Below are positions 9,848 through 17,664 of a DNA stretch of 49,568 bases, one piece after another; position 1 is the stretch's first letter, and each line of letters starts with the position of its first letter. Location of the stretch: positions 1 to 49,568 of the IMG/VR virus record IMGVR_UViG_3300025093_000032; one strand, 5' to 3'. Both the position numbers and the translations under genes were made by a program. Origin of the DNA: a virus. The notes beneath the pieces were generated by a model that was not told where the DNA came from, ran no database searches, and saw only the letters and a program-made list of their open reading frames with translations.

Positions 9848-9888
9848 GTACTCCTTGGCAATTCATGATATTGTCTGATTTTGCAAGG

Positions 9889-9900
9889 AAGGTCAACCTT
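9889..9900. promoter_or_regulatory. Short dyad AAGGT-CA-ACCTT between divergent genes
   Basis: Two 5-base arms separated by two bases, lying in the divergent intergenic region and touching the candidate plus-strand -35 box. A second nested pairing, CAAGG at 9884-9888 with CCTTG at 9897-9901, uses the same bases. It could be an operator for a small dimeric repressor, or chance. Confidence 0.25.
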
Positions 9901-9927
9901 GATGTATTAAACCTATTTTATTCTATA
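9899..9927 (+). promoter_or_regulatory. Candidate promoter for the plus-strand island
   Basis: TTGATG, 17 bases, TCTATA, ending about 28 bases before the ATG at 9956. Match to consensus is moderate (4 of 6 at each box). It overlaps the candidate minus-strand -10 region, so the two directions could compete. Confidence 0.3.
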
Positions 9928-9956
9928 TTTATAGGCATATTTCCTGTAATGTGCAA
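9928..9956 (-). promoter_or_regulatory. Candidate sigma70 promoter for the 9847-1310 run
   Basis: Read on the minus strand: TTGCAC, a 17-base spacer and TATAAA. The -10 box matches the consensus at 5 of 6 positions, the -35 at only 3. It would start transcription about 70 bases upstream of the ATG at 9847. An alternative is the TTGACC inside the dyad at 9889-9900, but its -10 partner is poor. Confidence 0.35.
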
Positions 9957-10252
9957 TGAGAAATATGAATTTTGACATAAAGAAAGTGCCGATGGTCCGT
10001 GTGACGTGGCTCGATGCCCGTGATACAGAGACAGGATGGCTTGATATAAAGGATGTTATGGGCGCTCCTTTGGCTACATGTCAAGAAGTTGGGTGGATGG
10101 TTCATAATAATGAGGAGAAAGTAATAATTATGCGGTCATATAGTAGAGATAAAGATGAAATATCAGGTGGTGGCGCTATTGCTATACCTAAAGGTTGGGT
10201 AACAAAAATAGAATATTTAGAGGTGAGTTATGGAGAAAGAAGCAACAATTAA
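9956..10252 (+). CDS. Conserved small phage protein of unknown function
   Basis: A 98-aa soluble protein. Its pattern is VRVTWLDARDTETGWLDI at 14-31, a central CQEVGWMVHNNEEKVIIM, and a C-terminal IPKGWVTKIEYLE. This layout (V-x-W-x-D ... C-x-x-V-G-W ... I-P-x-G-W) recurs in small hypothetical proteins of marine phages and looks like one compact beta-rich domain. Function unknown. The ATG at 9956 has no clear ribosome-binding site; an in-frame ATG at 9965 is an alternative start. Its end overlaps the oxygenase start by 23 nt, so the two are co-translated. Confidence 0.75.
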   Translation: MRNMNFDIKKVPMVRVTWLDARDTETGWLDIKDVMGAPLATCQEVGWMVHNNEEKVIIMRSYSRDKDEISGGGAIAIPKGWVTKIEYLEVSYGERSNN

Positions 10253-10922
10253 TAGTTTATTTGGCGAGACTATTTATTATACATACATAGAAAACAATAA
10301 CGAAGGTACAGCAAAACATATAGAAAAATTTGTAAAAGAAAAACCAGGTAGAACAGCAGCTACAACTGATGTTAAAGGTAATACAATGTTTACTGATTTG
10401 GAAGAGGCTAAGGATAATTTACATAAAGATAGTAAATATAAATCATTATTTACCAACATAGCTAAAAACATAAACGCTTTTTTAATAGCAAAAGGATATA
10501 GTAAAGATAAATTTGATGCTCATATCACTAAATCATGGGCTACCTATACGGTAAAAGATCAACACATTGCTAGTCATAAACATACAGCAAGTCATTTTAG
10601 TTTTGTTTATTATGTGCGTAATGATGACATGGGCAACATACGATTTGAAAAAGAACTAGCAGCACAGACAGGTTTGTTTATACCTCCAACTGACCAGTAC
10701 ATTGTAGACTGGAATCAGTTTAATTTTTCTAGTTACATTTTTCCTGTAAAGACAGGTAACTTTTTAATATTTCCAAGTGGATTATTACACTATACCGAAA
10801 TAAATACAAAAGAAGAACCTAGAATAAGTATAAGTGGTGACGTGTTACTTACGATGAAACCTGGTATCAAAACAGAACATTGTATACCACATCCAAGTGG
10901 CTGGGATACTATTTCAAATTAG
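10230..10922 (+). CDS. Putative 2OG-Fe(II) oxygenase
   Basis: A 230-aa protein with the fold signature of 2-oxoglutarate/Fe(II)-dependent dioxygenases, closest in layout to the 2OG-FeII_Oxy_5 group. HKHTASHFSFVYYV (about 116-129) carries the first metal ligands. GNFLIFPSGLLHYTE (about 178-192) supplies the distal His and the FPS turn, and EPRISISGDVLL (about 198-209) supplies the Arg that binds the 2OG carboxylate. Such enzymes hydroxylate amino acids, proteins, nucleotides or small molecules; the substrate cannot be told from the sequence. GAGGTGAG sits just upstream of the ATG, inside the preceding gene. It is on the strand opposite to the surrounding virion genes, which suggests an accessory gene. 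Confidence 0.75.
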   Translation: MEKEATINSLFGETIYYTYIENNNEGTAKHIEKFVKEKPGRTAATTDVKGNTMFTDLEEAKDNLHKDSKYKSLFTNIAKNINAFLIAKGYSKDKFDAHITKSWATYTVKDQHIASHKHTASHFSFVYYVRNDDMGNIRFEKELAAQTGLFIPPTDQYIVDWNQFNFSSYIFPVKTGNFLIFPSGLLHYTEINTKEEPRISISGDVLLTMKPGIKTEHCIPHPSGWDTISN

Positions 10923-10952
10923 TTGTCAAGAAAACAATTTAAAAAAGATTAC

Positions 10953-10981
10953 TTGATAATTACAGCAGACGTGTTTAAATT
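10953..10981 (+). promoter_or_regulatory. Candidate sigma70 promoter before the 73-aa gene
   Basis: TTGATA (5 of 6), 17-base spacer, TAAATT (4 of 6), in the 95-base gap after the oxygenase stop. The predicted start of transcription is about 30 bases before the ATG at 11018, which has its own AGGAG ribosome-binding site. Confidence 0.4.
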
Positions 10982-11017
10982 AGATCTCACCCAAAAATTA
11001 AATCAACAGGAGATATT

Positions 11018-11239
11018 ATGGAAAATCAAGAAGTATTGAAGGCTATAGCTGTCCTCGCTGATAAGGTGAGTCGCTATCATGAACGTTTATTAACAGTAGA
11101 AAGAGATCAACACAGACATGAAAGTAATTGTACATGTCAATCTAGATCTCCTAGTATGGGTAGACCTTTAACAGAAGATGAAAGAGTATTTGTTCAAGAA
11201 AACATAGCAAAACACAAAGTCGCTGCTACTGGTTCTTAG
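11018..11239 (+). CDS. Small unknown protein with Cys/His-rich middle
   Basis: A 73-aa protein. The first 35 residues are a helix (VLKAIAVLADKVSRYHERLL); then comes a short His/Cys-rich stretch, DQHRHESNCTCQ (about 30-41), which could bind metal but has too few ligands for a classical zinc finger; the C-terminus is charged (LTEDERVFVQENIAKHK). AGGAG lies 7 bases upstream of the ATG. It is the last gene of the plus-strand island, and its final 14 bases overlap the end of the convergent minus-strand gene. Function unknown. Confidence 0.7.
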   Translation: MENQEVLKAIAVLADKVSRYHERLLTVERDQHRHESNCTCQSRSPSMGRPLTEDERVFVQENIAKHKVAATGS

Positions 11240-11483
11240 TCTTTCCAAAAACATCAGGTAATTTAGTTACCTTTATTTGAACATTAGTTTCTACGTCATT
11301 AGACGTAGTAGCTGTGTTTGGATTAGCTATGTCAAGTTTAGCTTCTTCCTCTGATTCATAATCAGCGCCTGTTAATTTATTTTTAACTTCAACGTGAACT
11401 TCGGGCTGTATAATAGGAACCTTTTGTCCCTCAATAACTTGAACACCAATTTGTTCTGAGTCTTGTACTTTTTTAAATGTCAT
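11226..11483 (-). CDS. Small unknown protein at the end of the tail operon
   Basis: An 85-aa acidic, soluble protein with no recognised motif; it contains IIQPEVHVEVKNKLTG and a Ser/Thr/Asn-rich stretch before VQIKVTKLPDVFGKTKNQ. It shares the ATGA overlap (4 nt) with the upstream 111-aa gene, so it is translated with the tail genes. It is the last gene of the run 32615-11226 and meets the plus-strand island tail to tail. I see no terminator hairpin at the junction. Confidence 0.65.
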   Translation of the reverse strand: MTFKKVQDSEQIGVQVIEGQKVPIIQPEVHVEVKNKLTGADYESEEEAKLDIANPNTATTSNDVETNVQIKVTKLPDVFGKTKNQ

Positions 11484-11815
11484 ATTGTGATCTCCATTAA
11501 ACTTACTAATATTTTTACACCACCTGTTAATTTAATTGCATCAGCTTGTTCCAATACAATAGGTTGTGTTAATACTTCTGCTTCTGCCCCGTCAGCTAAA
11601 CTATCTTTATATAGCTCTATTTCTAAATTACTGTTGCTACTGTCCATCATTGTTACTGTCGTAGTAATGGCACCTCCTGTTTGATTAGACAAACGTATGC
11701 TTTTTACTAACGCAGTTGTTGGTGGAACTGGCGGTTGCGAATTCTGATCAGCTGTTGGTACGGTGTATATAGTGCCTGTTGCACTGCCAGATCTACTTAT
11801 AAATAAATCAGCCAA
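11480..11815 (-). CDS. Putative small beta-sandwich virion protein
   Basis: A 111-aa protein, nearly all alternating hydrophobic and Thr/Ser/Gly residues (SGSATGTIYTVP, ALVKSIRLSNQTGGAITTTV, ILVSLMEITI), a pattern typical of small beta-sandwich structural subunits. The same arrangement (promoter of strands around RLSNQTGG or MYIVGAGTAG) is seen in the 96-aa protein at 31857-32147, so the two may be distantly related fold-mates. Position next to the nozzle gene suggests a tail or neck accessory role, which is inference. It overlaps the 55-aa gene upstream by 8 nt. Confidence 0.6.
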   Translation of the reverse strand: MADLFISRSGSATGTIYTVPTADQNSQPPVPPTTALVKSIRLSNQTGGAITTTVTMMDSSNSNLEIELYKDSLADGAEAEVLTQPIVLEQADAIKLTGGVKILVSLMEITI

Positions 11816-11975
11816 GGAACCACGTCCTTGCTGTCGATTCGTCTTTTAAATCTTGTTGATAACCAAAATTTAATTGTTGTACGATTTGCTCTAACAATCT
11901 TGTTAATATATCAATTATGGTAGGTTGATATTCAGGAGTTGCTTGAGGAAATCTTGTTGTTGTAATCTTCGCCAT
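11808..11975 (-). CDS. 55-aa unknown protein (start corrected to ATG at 11975)
   Basis: A short helical protein, MAKITTTRFPQATPEYQPTI followed by an amphipathic helix IDILTRLLEQIVQQL. The open frame extends further upstream to 12026, but that part overlaps the nozzle gene. The ATG at 11975 shares one base with the nozzle stop (TAATG), the usual junction in this operon, so I place the start there. Function unknown; the helix could mediate oligomerisation. Confidence 0.65.
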   Translation of the reverse strand: MAKITTTRFPQATPEYQPTIIDILTRLLEQIVQQLNFGYQQDLKDESTARTWFLG

Positions 11976-13810
11976 TATCTGCCTCCATCTGGTTGTACAT
12001 CTAATCGTAGTGTACCATAACGCCATTTATCACCAACAGCATCACTGTCAATACGAATGTTGGCTTGTCTGCCTCTACCTCGTAAATCAAACTTTTCTGT
12101 TGTTGGAACTACTGTTCTAACCACTGTCGTTGAGGTAGTTGCACTAGGATAGGTTTTAAATTTAAGAGTTAAATCTACCGATCCTGTTAAATCTTTAAAG
12201 TTAGGTATACCTCTTCCTATATGTAAGAATGGCTGACCGTCTGCTATATCAAAATCACCTGATTCAATAAACGCAGGTATTGCTGTTGTTACGTTATCTT
12301 CTCCTGTTTCGTGTTGATACAGTGTTGTTGCTCCTGCTGTTAAACCGTTAATAGTATCATTATTTGCAATAGCTGTTGTAGAATATTCAGTAGCATATGG
12401 TTTTTGATACACACCATAATCTAGCCATGTTGTTCTTGCTAAACTACCAGTAGACCAGCAATCTTCTAAATAATTATATGTGACATATCTATCTATTTGT
12501 GTGGCATTATTAGATGTATAAAACCATGTAACTTCATTAAACTCAGAATTTACTGCTGCATACGTTTCTGGTTGATTCGTAATACTAAAATCTTCAAAGA
12601 CATAATCTTGCACACTACAAGGCATCTTAGAAATTGCACCATCAAATTTGTAAAAAGAATTTTGAGACATCCAAAAGGCTGTACCATTAACATCAACAGC
12701 GCAGTGTAATGACACTGCACCACAGTTTGCACCAATTTGTGTTAGGTTAAAAGTAAAAGGTGCACCAACAAATTGTAATGCATTGAGTGATGTATCTGTC
12801 CAAACCAAAACAGCATTACGAGATCTTACTGCTGTTATAATTTTAGATCCATCTTGTATTCTAAAAGAACCTGCTGTGTTTGTTGCTGTAGGAGTCCATG
12901 TATTATAGTCTTCTTGCGAAGAAAAACGTAAAAATAAATCATCTTTAGATGTGGAACTACCTATAGTTGTTTCTGTGCCAAATAAAAATACATGTCTATC
13001 AGGCATTGATACTAAATTAAATCTTGATACGCTTGGCGCTGCAGTAACAATTGCTGCAGGTGTACCTACACCAACCGATGTATCCCATCTGAATGTTCCA
13101 CCATTGCTTACAGTAGCTAATAAATCCTCACCAAAGTTATCAAAAGACCAGTTACGTCCTTCAATAGTAACGTTTGACGTAGAACGAGCCGTGCCCCATG
13201 CTTCTTTACCCCATTGCCATGTACCCCAACCATAACCATACTGTGAGACAGCCGTTCCAACGGATATTTGATAAGTTGCTGTTGCTGTTGCCGCCGATGC
13301 TCCTGTGCTTGTTGCATTTGCCGCCGCTGTAATCGTATAAGTATTGCCTGTTGGCACTGTTAATATTTCATATTCTGCATCCATAGTAGCTGCAGGTATG
13401 CCGTTAACAGCGCCAGACGTAGAAGAGATAGTAACAAAATCTCCTACTTCAGCGCCATGACTGGGATCAGTCACTGTAACGGTAGGTGAATTATTTGTTG
13501 TTGTAAAACCTGTAATTGAGCCTGTTGCCCTTGTTGGTGTAATATCATACGCTACACCTTCTGTGTAAATATATAATTTTCTATCGGTGCCGATGGCCGT
13601 GTACCGTACACCGTTAAGATCTGTCCATGCGTGCATGTCTCGTGCAACACCAACTAATGTATTAGCAATTAATTTAATCCAACCACCAATTTTTTCTGGT
13701 AAGCCATAACGAAAGCGTACAAAGTCAGAATCAGTCCAACGCCCTGCCGCACCGTATTCGGTATCTTGTTTATCAATGCCAGGGGCAAAAGCTATTTTAG
13801 TAAGAGGCAT
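11975..13810 (-). CDS. Tail nozzle / packaged-DNA stabilisation protein (P22 gp10-like)
   Basis: A 611-aa beta-rich protein. The N-terminus (LTKIAFAPGIDKQDTEYGAA, then WTDSDFVRFRYGLPEKIGGW) is the typical opening of marine phage proteins annotated as DNA stabilisation or nozzle proteins. These are counterparts of P22 gp10 or T7 gp12, which form the distal part of the short tail. Repeated W-, G- and F-rich blades follow (LFLRFSSQEDYNTWTP, NGTAFWMSQNSFYKFDG, NEVTWFYTSNN), consistent with a beta-propeller. Residues about 100-180 contain an insertion with HGAEVGDFVTISS and NTYTI, a small beta domain often inserted into phage tail proteins. It is followed by a tiny gene and preceded by the glycine-rich fibre gene. 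Confidence 0.7.
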   Translation of the reverse strand: MPLTKIAFAPGIDKQDTEYGAAGRWTDSDFVRFRYGLPEKIGGWIKLIANTLVGVARDMHAWTDLNGVRYTAIGTDRKLYIYTEGVAYDITPTRATGSITGFTTTNNSPTVTVTDPSHGAEVGDFVTISSTSGAVNGIPAATMDAEYEILTVPTGNTYTITAAANATSTGASAATATATYQISVGTAVSQYGYGWGTWQWGKEAWGTARSTSNVTIEGRNWSFDNFGEDLLATVSNGGTFRWDTSVGVGTPAAIVTAAPSVSRFNLVSMPDRHVFLFGTETTIGSSTSKDDLFLRFSSQEDYNTWTPTATNTAGSFRIQDGSKIITAVRSRNAVLVWTDTSLNALQFVGAPFTFNLTQIGANCGAVSLHCAVDVNGTAFWMSQNSFYKFDGAISKMPCSVQDYVFEDFSITNQPETYAAVNSEFNEVTWFYTSNNATQIDRYVTYNYLEDCWSTGSLARTTWLDYGVYQKPYATEYSTTAIANNDTINGLTAGATTLYQHETGEDNVTTAIPAFIESGDFDIADGQPFLHIGRGIPNFKDLTGSVDLTLKFKTYPSATTSTTVVRTVVPTTEKFDLRGRGRQANIRIDSDAVGDKWRYGTLRLDVQPDGGR

Positions 13811-14730
13811 TATGCAATCCTCATAAATCTATATACAATTTCACCAGCACCGCCATCACCACCTTCAGTAGCATTTTCGGCACCACCTCCGCCAGCACCA
13901 GATCCTTGTGTTCCATCACCACCTGGAGTAGAATCAGGAGAACCAGCTGTACCACCAGATACGTTACCATTATAAGAAGCACCTCCAGCACCTCCATTTA
14001 CGTGACAGTTGTCACCACCACAATTTGATCCTGTTACTCCTGCAACGCCGTCTCCCCCTGAATTAAAAGTAGAATTAGGACCAGTATTAAAAGTTGTAAT
14101 ATTTATTCCATCAACAGTTGTTCCTGTTGATAAAGAAGTTCCTAAAGTTGCAGTTCCTCCTTGACTTGGATTATTACTACGAAGAGGACCTTGTACTCCT
14201 CCGCCTGTTCCCGATCCACCAACACCTCCACCTAAAGAAAATAATTGATTTGTTGTAGAACCTGTTAAACTTGTTGCTCCTCCACTTCCAGCAGTAGTAT
14301 TGTAAGCACTTCCTGTAGATTTTGCACCTGCAGCTCCTACTACAGCAGTTAAAGTTTCTCCTCCAACAACAGTGTAAACTCTATCAGAAATATAAGCACC
14401 TGATCCACCACCTGTGCCACCTGATTCACCGCCAGCTTTATCATATTGTGCACCTTTAACTCCTCCAGCTCCTCCACCAACAGCTTGTTTAACATGAATA
14501 GCATTCGCGTTAGAAGGCACGGTAAAGTTAGTAGTGCCAGATCCTGCTGTAGTAAAACTTCCTGGTGTATCAAATAAAGTAAACACGGTTCGCCATGAAC
14601 CACCATCTTTTATATAAGCATTATTAATTGTTTTGTTGGTAAAAGAAGTACTATCTCTCACATATAATTGAGAGCCAGCATCTGAGCTTATCTCACGCCA
14701 CGTACCACCTGATTTAACATAAATTGGCAT
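13810..14730 (-). CDS. Polyglycine-rich fibre/adhesin tip protein
   Basis: A 306-aa protein. Residues 1-55 contain two short repeats of YVKSGGTWREI / YIKDGGSWRTV, small tail-fibre beta units. From about 85 to the end it is dominated by Gly (GGGAGG, GGTGGGSGAY, GGGVGGSGTGGG, GGDGGAG), spaced by Ser, Thr, Ala and Asn. This composition recalls glycine-rich adhesins such as the T-even gp38 type, whose polyglycine-II helices form the receptor-binding tip. One Cys pair lies in SNCGGDNCHVNGG. The stop overlaps the nozzle gene start by one base. It is probably a receptor-binding subunit; the receptor is unknown. Confidence 0.7.
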   Translation of the reverse strand: MPIYVKSGGTWREISSDAGSQLYVRDSTSFTNKTINNAYIKDGGSWRTVFTLFDTPGSFTTAGSGTTNFTVPSNANAIHVKQAVGGGAGGVKGAQYDKAGGESGGTGGGSGAYISDRVYTVVGGETLTAVVGAAGAKSTGSAYNTTAGSGGATSLTGSTTNQLFSLGGGVGGSGTGGGVQGPLRSNNPSQGGTATLGTSLSTGTTVDGINITTFNTGPNSTFNSGGDGVAGVTGSNCGGDNCHVNGGAGGASYNGNVSGGTAGSPDSTPGGDGTQGSGAGGGGAENATEGGDGGAGEIVYRFMRIA

Positions 14731-14736
14731 GAGGCA

Positions 14737-14988
14737 TTATGTATATTTGTACCAAATATCTCCATCAGAACCACCGCTAGGTCCACTGGTACTTACTGTT
14801 CTTGTTCCATTAGCATTAGTTCCTGCTGTAGCAGAAATAAAAGCTTGTACATCAGATCCAATTGCAACACCTATATTTGTTCTTGCTGTTGCATCGGTAG
14901 GTACATCACTTAAATTGTTTGCTGTTTGCAAAACACCAGTAATAGCTGTTCCTGATATTTTATATTTAATTGATTCATAAGTTGCCAT
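14737..14988 (-). CDS. Short tail-fibre domain protein
   Basis: An 83-aa protein with the common fibre motif NNLSDVPTDATARTNIGV at about 24-41, found as a shaft or collar repeat in many phage tail fibres, preceded by SIKYKISGTAI. The C-terminus (GPSGGSDGDIWYKYT) matches the short domain that often ends fibre subunits. It probably assembles with neighbouring fibre proteins. The gap to the upstream gene is one base and to the downstream gene six bases. It could be a split-off module of a larger ancestral fibre. Confidence 0.7.
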   Translation of the reverse strand: MATYESIKYKISGTAITGVLQTANNLSDVPTDATARTNIGVAIGSDVQAFISATAGTNANGTRTVSTSGPSGGSDGDIWYKYT

Positions 14989-14989
14989 A

Positions 14990-15697
14990 TTACTTCTCCG
15001 TTAGTTTCCAACCATAAGTTGCACCAGAATACACTAAAGCAAACGCCGCATCTTCTGTAGCAACAGTTAAATCAGCTGTAGCTCCGTTTATTTTTAAACT
15101 GTTTCTTCCTACAGTTAAGTTATTTGTATCAAAAGAACTAGCTAAATCAACAAATCTTACCTCGTCTCCTGTGCTAGGTGAAGCAGGTAATGTTATAGTA
15201 ACAGGAGCACTGCTTGTATCAACAAATATTTTATCTCCACTTAGTGCTGTATAAGCACTTGTTTTTGTAATCCATACACCACCCTGAGTTTGTAGCTCAT
15301 ACCAATTGGTACCATCAGTAGCCAAGAAAACACTTGTTTGAGGATTAATGACATATGTATTACCAGAAGCTCCTAGTCTTGCAGTAACGGTGTATGTTGT
15401 ACTAGCATTTCGTAAAAAATATAATTTTTCTTTTGCTGTAAATTGAACAACATGATTAGCCGCTGCATTGGTAAATATAATAGCAGCTTGCCTGTTTTCG
15501 TTATCTGCTTGTGTAGAAGGTCCATTAGTATCGGTTAAAACAGTTGTTGTTCCAGATGATATATTCTTTGTATATACCCCTGCAATAGCTTGTTCTAGTG
15601 ATTGTGAGAAATTGTTATTGGTAGTCGTACCCCAGGCATTTGCCTGATCTCCTACCCCAATTAGCTCTATTTGTAGTCTTGTTGAATATGTTGACAT
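14990..15697 (-). CDS. Tail-fibre protein, C-terminal domain shared with 24612-25052
   Basis: A 235-aa fibre protein. The N-terminal LIGVGDQANAWGTTTNNNF followed by LEQAIAGV is a widespread fibre-base motif in marine phages. Strand-rich segments follow (YFLRNASTTYTVTARLGA, VFLATDGTNWYELQ). The last about 75 residues (FVDTSSAPVTITLPASPSTG, FVDLASSFDTNNLTVGRN, GWKLTEK) are clearly homologous to the C-terminus of the 146-aa protein at 24612-25052, which shows internal module shuffling. The fold is probably a trimeric beta structure at the outer tail. Confidence 0.75.
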   Translation of the reverse strand: MSTYSTRLQIELIGVGDQANAWGTTTNNNFSQSLEQAIAGVYTKNISSGTTTVLTDTNGPSTQADNENRQAAIIFTNAAANHVVQFTAKEKLYFLRNASTTYTVTARLGASGNTYVINPQTSVFLATDGTNWYELQTQGGVWITKTSAYTALSGDKIFVDTSSAPVTITLPASPSTGDEVRFVDLASSFDTNNLTVGRNSLKINGATADLTVATEDAAFALVYSGATYGWKLTEK

Positions 15698-15704
15698 AAT
15701 TTAC

Positions 15705-16556
15705 CTATGCTGCATCCTGCCATGTATTTGTAGCAGAATCATCAACATTTGTCCAATTATTAGTAGCTGCATCATTAACGTTGGTCCACGGTGTATTAGC
15801 ATCATCATCGACTGTTACCCACGCATAGACGGCTTCATCACCTAGTTCTAAGGTCATCGGAATACCTGTTGGCGTAATGGTTACATTTGATGCTAGAGTT
15901 ACATTTCCTAAAGTAGATGAAATAATATTACCACTTGGTAGCGCTGTTGCTGACGCATTGACTGTAACAGTTCCAAGAGCGGAGCTAACAGCTTGACCCG
16001 TTGGTGTTACCGTTGCTGTACCTGTAATAGTCGCTGTGCCGAGAGCCGTGGTTAGGGCTTGACCTGTTACAGCTACTGGAGTTTGAGCATCTACACTAAC
16101 TGTTCCGAGAGCCGTGGACATTGATTGTCCAGTTAAAGTTCCTGTATTAGCTGTTGCTACTACAGTTTCATCACCTAAAAATAAATCTAGATCTGGTTCA
16201 GATGAAGCATCAATAGCAACTTGACCACCTGCGGTGACACCGTACGTGCCAATTGTTTGTGTTAAACCAAACCCTGTAACCGATACGGTTGGGTTGGCAA
16301 TTACATTGATGACTGGTGTGCCGAGAGCCGTGGATAGTGAAACACCAGAAGGTGTTGCTACCGATGTTGTATTAAGAACAACTGTACCAACAGCAGATGT
16401 TAACTCTTCGCCTGTTACACTTGTTTGTGCTCCAGCTTGAATTGTGGAAGTACCTAAATTGGAAGTTAGGGCAAGACCCGTAACAACCGCTACCGCATCC
16501 TGTTTACCGAGGGACGATAACGGGCCTTCAGCAAATGCTAAAATCCCTAACGTCAT
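15705..16556 (-). CDS. Tandem-repeat beta protein (about 23-aa repeat), fibre-associated
   Basis: A 283-aa protein made almost wholly of 9-10 imperfect repeats of about 22-24 residues with the core VTGQALTTALGTVTV (variants TGQAVSSALGTVTV, SGVSLSTALGTPVI, TGQSMSTALGTVSV). Each reads as a pair of beta strands around a Gly turn, so the whole is probably a stacked beta solenoid or prism. The C-terminal 30 residues switch to three about 10-residue repeats (PWTNVNDAAT, NWTNVDDSAT, TWQDAA). At DNA level the repeats keep a GC-rich core (CCGAGAGCCGTGG on the plus strand at 16041, 16104 and 16321). Likely an extended fibre or spike component; binding partner unknown. Confidence 0.75.
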   Translation of the reverse strand: MTLGILAFAEGPLSSLGKQDAVAVVTGLALTSNLGTSTIQAGAQTSVTGEELTSAVGTVVLNTTSVATPSGVSLSTALGTPVINVIANPTVSVTGFGLTQTIGTYGVTAGGQVAIDASSEPDLDLFLGDETVVATANTGTLTGQSMSTALGTVSVDAQTPVAVTGQALTTALGTATITGTATVTPTGQAVSSALGTVTVNASATALPSGNIISSTLGNVTLASNVTITPTGIPMTLELGDEAVYAWVTVDDDANTPWTNVNDAATNNWTNVDDSATNTWQDAA

Positions 16557-16559
16557 GGT

Positions 16560-17660
16560 CTACCTCGCTGTTATTGGTACACCAGCTGAAGAAACAAAAG
16601 GATGTTCTGCCCAAGCCCAATATACAAAATCTTCACCATCTGTATTAGCTCCACCAGTATCTCTTACAGTAAAACCATTGGAACAAAAATCATAAGTATT
16701 TTGTGAAAATTCTACTGCGTTTTCATTTGCGTTTAGACCTAAATTAACTACGTTTCTTGGATTTCTTTGGTTGTCATTCATTCTCCAGTTTCCTGAAGCA
16801 CTAATATTTTTATTAAAAACAAAAGCTGGTTTAAATCCAGTGTAACAAAAAGGACCGTTTGCACTTCCATTACCAGTATATCTGCCAAAAGCCGAATATC
16901 CTTTTACTTCTGCCCAACAAAACATCAAATAAGAATTACCATTACCGTTTACTTGAGCATCACCCCCTAATGTAATTACACTTGTACTTGGTTGTGTGCT
17001 GTTAAAAAAACTTGCAAATTTAGCGTCATTATTACTAGCATTACTATTTAATCTTAAAGTGCTCGTAGAATCATGATGATGCCATACAGCCCAGTCATCA
17101 TTTGTATTTCTTATTTTTATAAATATAGCTGCAGGTTTTACACCAAGACCATGACCTATAGTTGATCCCGCACTACCATTCCCTGAGTATAAACCCATAG
17201 TAAACTTACTTGTTGAGTTTGTAGATGAATTAATTGTAATAGTACCATCAGTATTATTAGAAGTAGAGTTGGTTCCATTCCAAGTCCACCCAACATAATC
17301 AGTGGAAGCATTATTTGTATAGTTAGAAGTGCTGGTACCTGATACTACAGAAAAACCTGTACTTGTAGTTCCTCCTACATATCCATTAGCGCCTGTATTA
17401 TGGTTAGCTGTATCACCTTCTTGAGAGTTACTATTAGGAACTAATTCTTTATTAGCACCATATCCTTCAGCTTCTTGATAAAGATAGTGGGATCTACCAG
17501 ACATGTCTCTTGCTTTAACCCAAACCATACCAGGTCTAAATGTTCCAGATTCTTGTATTTGTCTTGTATAACCTGAATTAGCACCACTAGCGGCGGCATC
17601 ACCTGTCCATAAATGAGTAAAAAATTGAAGTTTACCATTATCAATTGTTGTATATGCCAT
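16560..17660 (-). CDS. Fibre protein, copy A of the YTGNGSA family (DUF7483-like)
   Basis: A 366-aa protein paralogous to 19817-20893. Shared landmarks, in order: MAYTTI start, W-x-K near 47, a TDGTITI/SGSITST strand, LYSGNGSAGSTIGHGLGVKP (about 155-174), ITLGGDAQVNGNG (about 221-233), FGRYTGNGSANGPFCYTGFK (about 250-269) and a C-terminus ending ITAR. In other marine phages I know this module often follows a LamG-like module within one polypeptide; here they are separate adjacent genes. It is third in translation order of cassette A (TIG, LamG, this). It is probably part of a receptor-binding fibre. Confidence 0.75.
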   Translation of the reverse strand: MAYTTIDNGKLQFFTHLWTGDAAASGANSGYTRQIQESGTFRPGMVWVKARDMSGRSHYLYQEAEGYGANKELVPNSNSQEGDTANHNTGANGYVGGTTSTGFSVVSGTSTSNYTNNASTDYVGWTWNGTNSTSNNTDGTITINSSTNSTSKFTMGLYSGNGSAGSTIGHGLGVKPAAIFIKIRNTNDDWAVWHHHDSTSTLRLNSNASNNDAKFASFFNSTQPSTSVITLGGDAQVNGNGNSYLMFCWAEVKGYSAFGRYTGNGSANGPFCYTGFKPAFVFNKNISASGNWRMNDNQRNPRNVVNLGLNANENAVEFSQNTYDFCSNGFTVRDTGGANTDGEDFVYWAWAEHPFVSSAGVPITAR

Positions 17661-17664
17661 AATA

